Shown: piece by piece, positions 25,601 to 38,140 of the stretch
Position numbering within the stretch: position 1 is the first letter of the stretch
Layout of the letters: every line of letters begins with the position of its first letter
NCBI GenBank assembly: GCA_005406025.1
Contig: BGZK01000097.1
Span: 62,001 to 126,000 of the forward strand
From: Eumeta japonica
Taxonomy: Eukaryota; Arthropoda; Insecta; Lepidoptera; Psychidae
Direction of reading: 5' to 3'
DNA length: 64,000 bases
Notes under the pieces: generated by a model
What the model saw: the letters and a program-made list of their open reading frames with translations, nothing else
Database searches by the model: none
What the model was told of the DNA's origin: nothing
Translations under genes and position numbers: made by a program

Positions 25601-26784
25601 TACGTCCAAGGGTGGAGTTGCGAGCGGAAGCTATTTTATCTGTAATCTATTCACTGAAACTAGTCTAACGAGCCCCAACACAATACTTCTGCATACTTAA
25701 GGAGTTAGGTATTCTGCAAGTTCCAGGTGATGCTGCAGCATTAGTTCGAAGTTATTATATTCTGATATGATTAAAATAACATAATACCGAACTTCAACTC
25801 ACCCGTGAAAGACGCTTGCATCCATTCATCAAATAGAAAAGGGCTGATAATCTTCAAATGGCTGAACAGATTTTCTTGAATCATAGCTAAGAACACTCTC
25901 GATCAAGTCGTCTTTCAAACGAAGAATACTAAATCGAAATCGGTACAGCCGTTTGGAAACCACGATGGTACATACAGACTCACGATACACTCATACGCAC
26001 GTCAAACTTATAACACCATTGTGTTTGCGTCGAGGGCTAAGGAATCGCGTAAATGGTACAGGAAAGTTTTCGAAGGTGATATTGTATAAATTACTAAAAA
26101 AAGACGATAGGGACGTATCCCACACTTTATTCCCTACCCGCAATCGATCTATCAATTTCCGTTTGTAGTTACTTCCCCATCTGAACTTTAGAACTTCGGA
26201 GGAAGTTTCCTATTGACGTAAACGATATATCACAGTTTTAGTGTAGAAATATAAACAATAGACAGAGTATTATAGTTTTGTGTTTGTGATTTCCTTCATA
26301 CTTTTCTTTTAATCAACTTAGGGAGCTTTCACATTTTAAAATAATTTTTTTAATCTCGGCATATATAATTTCAATATTATTGTAGTTTACAATAGCAGCA
26401 GCGTTAAATTTAATATTGCCTTAAATGCTATTTTTTATGCAACCCTGTAATTATTAAAAATATTAGTAATAACAGTAATTATTACTAATATTTTTGTTTG
26501 TGATTGTAATTATAATTACTAACATTTTTCGTAAGGATCCGATATTTCAATTGTTTAGATAACGTGTAATAATTTTCACGCACCTACGACTTGTGCTGCA
26601 TGTAGGTGAATAACTTTCAATATTGTTTTTAATCATCTTAAACTAGGGAATTTAATTTTAAGATAAAATACAATAGATACCATTATATACGGTGTCAAAT
26701 AATTTTAATTGAAAAAGACGTAGAATTTTCTAACAAGACTTTTACTACAAGACATAGAAGATTCAATAAAGGTCTCTCTTGCAG
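22601..26784. other. Intron 2, last part: no gene
   Basis: AT-rich DNA. Visible items are a degenerate GGGATTG/GGAATCGAGA-type stretch at 25440-25560 (similar ones at 38490-38720 and 54450-54560) and a perfect 16-bp inverted repeat AAAATATTAGTAATAA at 26457-26494. The short frames at 24078-24299 and 25953-26168 show no family features. Confidence 0.4.
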
Positions 26785-27001
26785 GAGTTCAACTGGCGTC
26801 GTGTGGCCTTGTTATATCACAACAATAACTTGGACTCGGGGCAGGGCAACAGCCCCTGCTACTTGACCCTCAGCGCAGTCTTCACCGTACTGAAGCAGAA
26901 GGCTGCCGAAGTGCCCGTCACCAACATGCCCTTCGACGAAACGAACACCACTTCTGAAAGATTTAAAGAGTTGCTGCTGAAAGTATCCGATAAGGGTCGC
27001 A
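26785..27001 (+). CDS. Receptor exon 3: ligand-binding domain, middle
   Basis: Acceptor CTCTTGCAG|GAG and donor A|GTAAGT. It encodes residues 348-419 plus one base of codon 420, beginning EFNWRRVALLYHNNN. This matches the W.R.AL.Y segment of natriuretic-peptide receptors. C372 (NSPCYLTLSAVF) corresponds to the third conserved extracellular cysteine, and residues near 393-410 (VTNMPFDETNTTSERF) fit the variable strand before the .LL....DKGR. helix. N401 sits in an NTT glycosylation motif. The exon is clearly more GC-rich than the surrounding intron. Reading past the donor gives only a short nonsense tail, which supports the splice call. Confidence 0.92.
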
Positions 27002-27598
27002 GTAAGTATTTAAGATATTTAGGAAGCGATTGAAAATTTAATCCGCCAAACTTACTTGAAATAAATGTTATATTAACAAAGTTGAAATGAATTTTATTAT
27101 GGTGCTACAAAAGATCCAGTATAAAGGAGCCGATTAAAAAAATATTTGATATTTCATCTCAGTGATTTTGTGTTTTCAAGAAGTATTTGATTTTTATAAT
27201 TTCACGCACGTATGTTTCAAAAGTTCCTCTTTGTATTTAATAAATTATTTTTAACATACTATTCCCGTAATTGATTAGTTTGCTAAAATACTTGCAATTG
27301 AAACGGAATCCTATATGGCCTACATGTATACCTACTGTTTGATTATACATGTGTGATTTAGCACGCATGATCGTCTAGTCAATTAAATTAGGAAAAAATA
27401 CGTAACACAGAACAGCCTGACTTTCAATCGGGAGCAGAAGTTGAACTTTCACAGGGTTCGCTATCTGAACCTGGACTTTATCGGATTGTCGCGAAACTCC
27501 ATGGGCTGATGTTTCGTTTCACATGCTTTTCATGCTCTACGAAAAATAAAGCTGTTTGCTCTTTTCCTCTTAGTAGTTACCTTAATGTTGATTAGTGT

Positions 27599-29601
<2,003 letters not shown>

Positions 29602-29876
29602 CTAACAGCGGTGCGGTGTGCTTGCTTCAAACTCTCATTTGCTATAGTTAACTGCTAACTGTTAAAGTTAAAAACTAAATTTGTCAAAATATCGGTAATC
29701 TTCGAGATCTTGGTATTTGTGACATTAATTTAATGTCGCATATCTCAATATCTTTAAGACTAACTTATACAATCGCCAATTGTGAAGTTAAAACATCGTA
29801 TTTTGACTTGTTTAGTTTTTAACTTTAACAGTTAATTATTTCAGATGAGAGTTTGAAGAGCGCGTCACTGTTAAGC
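29602..29876. mobile_element. MITE copy 2 (TTAACTGTTAAAG family)
   Basis: About 275 bases. The left end CTAACAGCGGTGCG, CTTCAAACTCTCAT and TTAACTGCTAACTGTTAAAG is mirrored on the right by CTTTAACAGTTAATTATTTC, ATGAGAGTTTGAAG and CGCGTCACTGTTAAG, giving terminal inverted repeats of about 70 bases. It is the more intact of two copies (the other is at 14985-15237). No transposase; non-autonomous. Confidence 0.8.
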
Positions 29877-31284
29877 TACTTCATCAAACGTGATTCATAT
29901 TCCATATTACCGTGCGTGAAGTAGCTTGATAATATCAATCATATTTATAGAACATGTGACTGATAACATTTTTTTAAATAGTTCAATTAAATAATTCACT
30001 GAAGCTGTAATTTATTGATTTACAATAACGGCGACAGGTTGCACCAAAATGAAAAATGCATTTAGTAAAAGTTAACTGTAAGCTTTGAGAGATTATTCAC
30101 ATATTACTTGTCAAATCTTAAGTTCATTTTAGCAATTAGCTTTCATTTTTTGGCGCAACTCACCTTTATAAGAAATAAATGGTTATAATCAGAAAAAGCG
30201 TACGTATGTGTATGCTAGCGATTTTATATAACTATTATGCGATATAAAAATTAATTCCGTATTTTATTTCACCGACAAATCAAAAATATATTTTTTAACT
30301 ATTTACAGCACTGACAATAATATATAACCGGACTAAAACCGCGAGCCCACTTGGGAACATGTCACGCTGTGTATTTTAACAGGCTACTAATATAGTCGGT
30401 AACAGATTTTGATGCTTGCCCATCAAAATTAAATAATACATTTTTTACAGCCGACCGTCTTTTTTATACGAAAAGTATAATTTAATTAGCAATTTTAATA
30501 ATGCAACATTGTGGCTGCGGTCGTTCGCGATTAAAGCTGTCTAAGAGAAATATGTTTTTAAACTTTTTATTTCTATTTTAAATTTGAATGTTAGAATTCA
30601 CTAAGAAGATAATCAATTAGGCTGTCGAATCGAGGCGAGTTTTCGTTTACTGATCCCTGTATTCATTTTTAACTTATTCAAACTACAATATTGAAACAAT
30701 TAGAAATTTTGTGTGGTCCGTTGCTTTTTTCTTCAAATTTATACAATCCGTTGTCTCTAATGAATTTTAAACTTTTCGTGGATTTGATAGTTTGATACTC
30801 TTGAACATATTTATCTATGCCAACGCATACAATTAAATTTCTATTTTAATCATTTAATGCGAGTTCTCTTTAATCGGGTTTTTTTGTGAATCATAAAAAT
30901 ATCAAATGGATTTAGAACATAATTTAATTTTGCCGAAGAAGGGGATAAATATATTGCAAGCCAAATAAGATTATTTTGTTTGTAATGCAGCTGTGGTTTG
31001 CAAGAGGTCATCTAGTGCTGTTTGCTGTGTGTGTGAATTTGTAAGGATGTATATTTTTTATATATTATTTTCATTATTTCATTATTATTTTTGAGATAGC
31101 TCTATAAAAATTATATAATATGTTTTTATTTAGAATGGTCTAGATGTTTGCAAATTTACTAAGCTATTGGGTTTTGTGGATAAATATACTTGAAATTCTG
31201 CTTAATTTATTGAGATAAAAAGCGACTTATTGCCTAGTTATAAGGTTTTACCTGCAGATTTTTTAAATCGATTTTACATGTGAC
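29877..31284. other. Intron 3: no feature
   Basis: AT-rich intronic DNA; nothing recognisable on either strand. Confidence 0.5.
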
Positions 31285-31328
31285 AGCCGATTTCCATACG
31301 GTTTTTTGAAACCGTACGGAAATCGGCT
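31285..31328. repeat. 20-bp hairpin, one mismatch
   Basis: AGCCGATTTCCATACGGTTT (31285-31304) pairs with 31309-31328 across a 4-base loop, with 19 of 20 positions complementary. It lies 80 bases before the large foldback element. Confidence 0.85.
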
Positions 31329-31406
31329 TATATTATTGATTACCATAACGATAACGATTTTTTTTCAACAGGCGCTGTTCAGTCTTTGCAATTATTGTCG
31401 CTATTT

Positions 31407-33189
31407 TAGTCCAATGAAAAGTTACATTTGAGGTTGCGTTTTTTAGAGGACGTAATTTTATTTTTTTGATGTGTGGGGGGGTTCAGTGTAAAGCTAAAAA
31501 CAAGTTTGTGGGGTCGCCACCCTTGTCCCACGGCCGCCATCTTGAAAATAGGGGTTGAAACGGTATTTACGATATATCTCTTAAACTATATATTTGATAA
31601 AATTTGTTAACATTTTTGTTACAAATTAAATTCTCTACAACTTTTGTCGTATAACTATAAATAAAAGTTATAAGCGAAAATCTTCAAAATTCGAGAAAAA
31701 TTTATATTTTTCGATTTAACTTTTTATCATTTTACGAAAAATGATATCTGACCATTTTGTAGATCGTTTTTGAGGAACAACTTTCATTCGCATTTTTTCA
31801 TTAAGTCAATAGTTAAGGTTTTGTCCAAGTGAGTACTATTTTTCAGTACTCTTAACTATACCTATATTATACGTGTGTACCTATATATGTCGTCAGTTGA
31901 TTGTTTTTATTTTTTTACTTTATTATTATATTTTTTAATTCTAAATTTTGCAATATTATAATAATTAAATATTGACTCTTTCCCCACCACCCACGAGGTA
32001 GGAGTCTAGAGGCGCACGTGGTATCCCCAATAGGCATAATCCACGGTGATTTTCTAAATTAGAACTACTCCGTCCTCAGTCGTTTCGATGGACCAGGCTG
32101 GCTCAGCATCTGATGGGTTTCTGAATTAAATATCAATGGGAGAACTGGAAGGAAGGGTGTTAATGTTGGCGGTTCATCATCATTTTTCATTTATTAATTC
32201 TGAGAGTTCCATTACGTTGCTGCAAGTCTCTCAGAACAATGGAAGCATACTGCAGAACATTTCATTCCTGCTTTTCGGCATCCACACATCGCTCCACAGT
32301 TTCCTTTGCATTTGCAAAGATCAATTTTAGAAGCTTCAATTAATAAATGAAAATGACTTTGATGATGAACCGCCATCATTAACACCCTTCCTTCTCCAGT
32401 TCTCCCACTGGTATTTAATTCAGAAACCCGATCAGATGCTGAGCCGCAGCCTGGTCCATCGAAACGACTGAGGACGGAGTAGTTCTTATTTAGAAAATCA
32501 CCGTGGATTATGCCTATTGGGATACCACGTAAAAAACGCGCCTCTAGACTCTACCTTGTGGTGGTGGGGAAAGAGTCAATATTTAGTTATTAATAATATT
32601 GCAAAATTTAGAATTAAAAAATTATAATAATAAAGTAAAAAAAAATAAAAACAATCAATAACTGATGACATATTATAGGTACACACGTATAATATAGGTA
32701 TAGTTAAGAGTACTGAAAATAGTACTCACTTTGGAGCGCTGTAAAACCTTAACTATTGACTTAATGAAAAAATGATGCGAATGAAAGTTGTTCCTCAAAA
32801 ACGATCTACAAAATGGTCAGATATCATTTTTCGTAAAATGATAAAAAAAGTTAAATCGAAAATATAAATTTTTCTCGAATTTCTGAAGATTTTCGCTTAT
32901 AACTTTTTATTTATAGTTATACGACAAAAGTTACTGGACCAAAGTTGTAGAGAATTTAATTTGTAACAAAAATGTTAACAAATTTTTTATGAAATAAATA
33001 GTTTAAGAGATATATCGTAAATACCATTTCAACCCCTATTTTCAAGATGGCGGCCGTGGGACAAGGGTGGCGACCCCACAAACTTGTTTTTAGCTTTACA
33101 CTGACCCCCCCCACACATCAAAAAAATAAAATTACGTCCTCTAAAAAACGCAAGGTAAGGCCTTAAAAACGTAACATTTTAATGGACTA
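31407..33189. mobile_element. 1.8-kb foldback element with arms of about 0.8 kb
   Basis: The left arm (31407-32199) and right arm (32338-33189) are inverted copies with high identity. Matching landmarks include GTTTGTGGGGTCGCCACCC at 31505 against GGGTGGCGACCCCACAAAC at 33065, GTTTAAGAGATATATCG at 33000, and TTGGCGGTTCATCATCA at 32165 against its complement near 32370. The loop is only about 138 bases and holds no transposase. Outer ends are TAGTCCA.TGAAAA.GTTAC and its complement. It is a non-autonomous foldback/MITE-like element inside intron 3. Transcribed with the gene, it would fold into a duplex of nearly 800 bp. Confidence 0.9.
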
Positions 33190-35734
33190 TTTTTCCTTTT
33201 TAGATTTGACATTATGAGAAATAAACGCATTCCGACTTTTTTTATATAATATTTTATTCGACCTGTGCAGCTTAGGCGTATATCTTCCGAAATTAGGAAC
33301 TTCCGTCTTGTGCATCGATTTTGACCGTCTTCGAGCCTAGGATCGATATTTCAATATTTAACCGAGTACCCTCTGCCTGAACAACATTGCTACTGTAGTC
33401 TAACCTTATTCACAGTCGCATAATAGCGGATCTAACGTAAGGCGGTGAAAGCTAAGACATAGGAATAAATAGGCGTATTCCGATTTTTTTTTGGGCCGAA
33501 CTACTGTTTACGAGGACAACGATTGATTGGATTTTCATTCATACGAAAGAAAAAGTACGACCTACCCGCAACGTAAGTATATGCGTCTCGTAAGAATAGA
33601 AATTTATTAGACGTCGTTATTTTTCGCGGTCAAATTTACAAAGTTACGCGGAAACAGTTGTATTTGACGACAAACATGAATCCATATACATTAAATTACA
33701 TTGATGTATTTTTTACTAATTAACTTCTCTACGTCTATTACAGCTTCCAAATAATAGACAAATTGATTGGTATCCTGGAATTACAAACTACTAATCTATT
33801 CAAAGTGAGAATTGTCACTAAGAAGTTATTCCAGATGTATCCTTTGTGTTTCATCGACTATTGGACTAAATTATCTTTTAAGTTTAATTTCGAGAATAGT
33901 GATAGGCAGTTGCTATTGGATTTAGAGCCTGCTGAGAAACGTCACAAGTGTATTTTATTAATATGATTATCTTTTTAGCATTGGAAATTTATCTTGATTC
34001 TGCTTACTATATTATATTCTTCTGAATTACGATCAACCTATACGTTGATATAAACAATATTTTAGAGAAATTTTTAATTATTATAAAATTATTTTCGGCT
34101 TTTAAACAATGTAAATATAATAATAATTCAGTGAAACCTTAGTAGCTTTTAAAGCATCAATTCGAGAGCTACTAAAAGCGATAAACCTCTAGAAATCGGT
34201 TTTTAGACATACAACCTATGATTCCTCTTCATAACATATTTCACTATTTACCGCCGACTTCCAGAGACACACATCCCGCTGATACTGTTGACTTTTCCAA
34301 CAACCAAACGCGTTTCCGAGATCAAAGGAGGATTTAGTCGCACGTCGCGATAGTGCGCGTTCGACGTCGGCGCGTCGGAGGCGGCGTTTGCGCCCATTAA
34401 TGAGGCTTTTAGCGGAAAATCTACTGGATGAGACCTACTTGAGCGAACTCGCTTAGCGTCGAAACGGGGCCCGATAAGTGCCAAGTTGGGTTCCGAATCT
34501 TCTTACGTAAGTTTTGATATACGGATAAGTCCACGCGCGTGAATTGAACGTGTACACATGATAATGTGAATATTTCTAGATGTGGAATAGATCTGTTCAG
34601 ATTTTCAGAAAAAAAATATAATCTTTAAGTTTCGTGTTAATGCTTTGCCTGTAACGTTGGGATTCTTCTGTGTTTATTGTTCATATTAACCACTTCATAA
34701 ATAGTAAGGCTTTCAAACCTAATTATTGTTCATAATAAATATTACACACAAAGACTGTTATTTAATTTCCTGTTCCCATACCTTAGACAATTTATTTACT
34801 TGTTTATTTTTTACTTATTTCATCTTTTATACATTTGTTATTCTTCTTTAGACTCAGTAATTCTTGTTTTTACATTCTGACAATTTTAAATAAGATCGGA
34901 AACGAATATATTTTATATAGCGTATTCTCTTTTCTTCGGATTTGGGAATAGTAATTAAAGCTCACTTGTGGTGACTCATAATAATTTAATTGAATTAAAA
35001 TTTTTACTTTATAAGAAGGCTGTTGCCGGCCCACAGGCCACAGAAAACGTGCTTGCTCCATGCATTCTAAACCATAATTCCTCAACATTTTCAAAAGTGT
35101 TGAGTTTCACATTGTTTTCTAAGTCTTATAGAGAAAGTGTCATTATTGTGACATTTTAAGGGTGGCCGAGTCAATAAAACGCCAAAAACCTTACAAACGA
35201 AACCCCCTAACTCGCGATCTGAATGTCTGCACAAGCTGTTTTAATGCGCTCGTCAAAACCGTTTATGGGTGATTGTACAGTGTTACGACCGAAATTCGTG
35301 CTTTTTAATTGTTACAACTATATAAAAAGTATAATAGTCTCAGGGAATGGGACGATAAAGATATTTTATTTCTGAGATTTTTATGTGTTTTTTTTTTATA
35401 GAGTAATTTGGAAATACTTCAAAATCGTCGATGGAAACTTTTTTAATCGTCTCAAATCGAATCCGAGATTTTATTTTTCAAGTGATAACTTGTAGGTAAT
35501 TTTCGAATGGATAAAATCTTGTGGATTCGCATTACCGCGTCACTGTGTCACCGACGAGCTTCTCCAATGCGACTACTTTATGGGTGTTGGACGATTCTTC
35601 TATGAAAAAAAATCTTATGAGTTTGCGTCACCGACATGCTAATGTTAACAGTAAACGTGATTAACAGCGTACGTGAAACCTTTTTTATATATGTGAAAAC
35701 TACATTTTTAAATATAATTCTTTTGCAACATTAT
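33190..35734. other. Intron 3: no gene; GC-rich patch at 34250-34490
   Basis: GCATTCCGACTTTTTT (about 33227) and GTATTCCGATTTTTTTTT (about 33475) look like two copies of a short repeat. The patch at 34250-34490 is CpG-rich (GTCGCACGTCGCGATAGTGCGCGTTCGACGTCGGCGCGTCGG) and carries an open - strand frame of 78 codons that I do not recognise. The remainder is AT-rich and featureless. Confidence 0.35.
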
Positions 35735-36417
35735 CGTTGTTTTACTTGGGTTACAAGGATTAAAGTTTGCTTGTCAAATCTTAATATTCACATTGGTATA
35801 TTAAATGCTGCCTATGCAGTTAAAAACATAAGAAAAATTTATCAGACGTCGAAACTGCCAGATTAGTTAATTTTGACTATTTTAATAGCCTCATGTTGTA
35901 TGGCGTTTTCTTAGAAATAAGTTTAAGGAAATTGGAATATTAACTCTGGCATCCCAATTATTTTATGGAAATGTATTATATTAAAAAAAAAATAGAAAAG
36001 AAATAATGGTCGATAGAAACTCAATACCAGAAAAAAAAATAAGCTGAGCTTACATCTTAGTCGATTATGCAAAGTCACAAATACATTCAGAGGGCTCTGT
36101 GTGCACATGTTCAAAAGGGTTTCCGTGGATAGACAAGATTTACCCCTATATAAATTTACCCCTATATAAAGAGTATCATTCAACAATAACTCAGTAAATA
36201 AGGGTATTACATAATTTCCGAATATTTAGAAGATAAAATACCCGTGGCCATAAGCGGCTCGACTTTCTACCGCTCTGTTTTGTTCATTAACAGCTTTGTA
36301 TTTGTTTTGGCTATGCATAATGAAATTGAAAAAGAGCTATCCTTAAGTTTCTTGCTCATTCTTCTTGGGAGAAAAACTGCCTTCCGAACGAATGGTACAG
36401 TAAAAATTCGCAAAATA

Positions 36418-37057
36418 GTAGATATGAATTGACGGTTCTGGCTCACTATTTGCCAAGGCATATGAGACTTATTTGTATAGCAATAAAGGTGTCAATCGTT
36501 TGTACATAAATGTTTGACCCACGGTCGCGAAATCGCGACTTTGTTCCACAGTACATATACTAGTGCCGGGGCCCCCGGGCCACTGCCGCCGCCGCCGGAC
36601 GCCGTTGTCGGGCCGGACGGGCGCTCCCGTCCCGGGCCGGGGACTTCGGCGGCGGTCCGGGGTCCCCGTTGACGCTTCGTCGACGGCCGCCGGGCCCCGG
36701 CGCGGGGGCGCTCCCGTTCTGGCCCCGGAGGAGAGTGGACCGCTAGCGCTGCGTCGGCCGCCCCGGGGATGCTGGCGCTCCGTGGACGGCCCCGGGGGAG
36801 GCGGAGCACTAGCGCTGCGTCGGCGGCCCCGGGAACGCTGGCGCATCGTGGGCGGCCCCGGGGGAGGCGGAGCACTAGCGCTGCGTCGGTGGCCCCGGGG
36901 ACGCCCACGGTATTGGTATATGTACTGTGGAATAAAAACGCGATTTCGTGACCGTGGGAAAAACTACTAACTGTAAAGGATTCGCACCCTTATTACCATA
37001 TTCATAAGGCTCACTTGCCTTGGCAAAAAATGAGCCAGAACCGGCATTTCATACCTA
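36418..37057. mobile_element. Foldback element with GC-rich minisatellite core
   Basis: Inverted ends of roughly 140 bases each: left CGGTTCTGGCTCACTATTTGCC, CCCACGGTCGCGAAATCGCG and TTCCACAGTACATATAC. On the right side the same series appears reverse-complemented (GTATATGTACTGTGGAAT, CGCGATTTCGTGACCGTGGG, GGCAAAAAATGAGCCAGAACCG). The core (36566-36905) is extremely GC-rich in an AT-rich region. No transposase frame is present. It sits within a retroelement relic, consistent with a nested insertion. Confidence 0.8.
36722..36912. repeat. 66-bp GC-rich tandem repeat, about three units
   Basis: CTAGCGCTGCGTCGG recurs at 36743, 36809 and 36875, exactly 66 bases apart, followed each time by GGCCCCGGG and GCTGGCGC or a variant. 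Because 66 is a multiple of three and the DNA lacks A/T, long open frames appear on both strands. They are artefacts of composition. Confidence 0.9.
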
Positions 37058-37145
37058 CTCAAAATGGTTATGACGTATTTTAAGTGTTATTTTATAACCT
37101 ATGAAATAAAGATATTTTGAATTTGAATTGAATTTAAATTTGAAA

Positions 37146-38075
37146 TTAACGGGTATACGCAGTTTATTATGTGTTTCGATTATTAAATAAATTATGTAAA
37201 TAAGTACATAATGTTGTTTGGAATGACGATAGAAGTGAAAACCAGATAGATGTTAATGATTTAAATTTACAAATTATTATATTTTATAATAATTTGTAAA
37301 TGTAATATTATTGTAACTGTAATATTAAAACTAATATTACAGTTAATTCGAAAATCCCAAAAAAACCCACTGCTATTTCATAGTTTTAAGCTTTCATTTC
37401 CGTCGGTAGTCCTCAATGACTACCTATTTTTTTTTTCGCTAGGAAAATATATTAGACTACTGAAGCAGCGCAGTACGGTGTGTTTCAACTTTGATACCCT
37501 TTGAACTACTTTATAGCATTTAACTTACATGCAAGTGTTGCACGAAGAAAATGCTTGTCTTACGTATGTAAAAAGAAACATCTTCGACGCTATCTGTCTG
37601 TCTGTTAAGGTAAACTTTTTATACCGAATCGAAGAAAAAAAAACATCGCTATGTATAAAATTCATCAAACGAAATAAATACGAGTCTTCATCAAATAAAA
37701 AACGTTCATAGATTCCCGAATCTCATTGATATGTCATATATTAATAGTAGTTTAGTTTTTTAAACGGCAAAGGAAGTTCGTAAGTCGACGTGCGTGTTTT
37801 TTTTCTGTACACTACCTCATTCTTAATTCGCCTCGCATGTTTTTTTTCCCCCCCAGTAGCTTACGCCGTGCGTTATACGCCAGTAAGTCAATCGAGGCAC
37901 TTTTTATAACGATGTTAACAGATTTCATACCGAACCTTAAGTGCCCGTATTTTATATCGTTACATATTATAAATAAAAAAAGGCCATTCGGCTCCCGAAA
38001 TGTAATTTATGCTCACATGTAATTCATATATGTCAGTTTCGGATTTTTAAAATATTGAATTGGTGTAATTTTTTA
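37146..38075. other. Intron 3: AT hairpins, no gene
   Basis: Two adjacent perfect inverted repeats: ATTTACAAATTATTATA (37265-37301, 17-bp stem, 3-base loop) and AACTGTAATATTA (37315-37344, 13-bp stem, 4-base loop). Otherwise nothing is recognisable. Confidence 0.5.
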
Positions 38076-38082
38076 ACACACA

Positions 38083-38140
<58 letters not shown>
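38076..38140. repeat. (CA)n(TA)n microsatellite
   Basis: A run of CA followed directly by a run of TA. Confidence 0.95.

Larger units (their letters stand above)
35735..37145 (+). mobile_element. CR1/Jockey-like retrotransposon relic split by a foldback insertion
   Basis: In shifted frames the C-terminal RT region is readable: FTWVTRIKVCLSNLNIHIGI (about 35735-35800), AYAVKNIRKI, then ETARLVNFDYFNSLMLYGVF (about 35850-35912), and later RGLCVHMFKRVSVD (about 36090-36135). These match the LG...D..L.W..HI, Y.A.RKI..., TARLVYF.YF.S.M.YGI and RG.CVRMFNK.P.D blocks seen in such elements. The 3' tail AACCTATGAAATAAAGATATTTTGAATTTGAATT lies at 37097-37130. Between these, 36418-37057 is a separate foldback element. 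The copy is inactive. Confidence 0.65.

Noticed and set aside
26779..27033. Unspliced 84-codon gene starting at 26779
   Set aside because: The apparent ATG overlaps the intron's TTGCAG acceptor; exon 3 starts at 26785 and ends at 27001.
32136..32330. 64-codon frame across the loop of the large foldback
   Set aside because: It spans arm and loop, lacks any motif and would be split by the palindrome; no evidence of coding.
36469..36970. Overlapping proline/arginine/alanine-rich frames of up to 138 codons on both strands
   Set aside because: They come from the GC-rich 66-bp repeat, where stop codons are rare in every frame.
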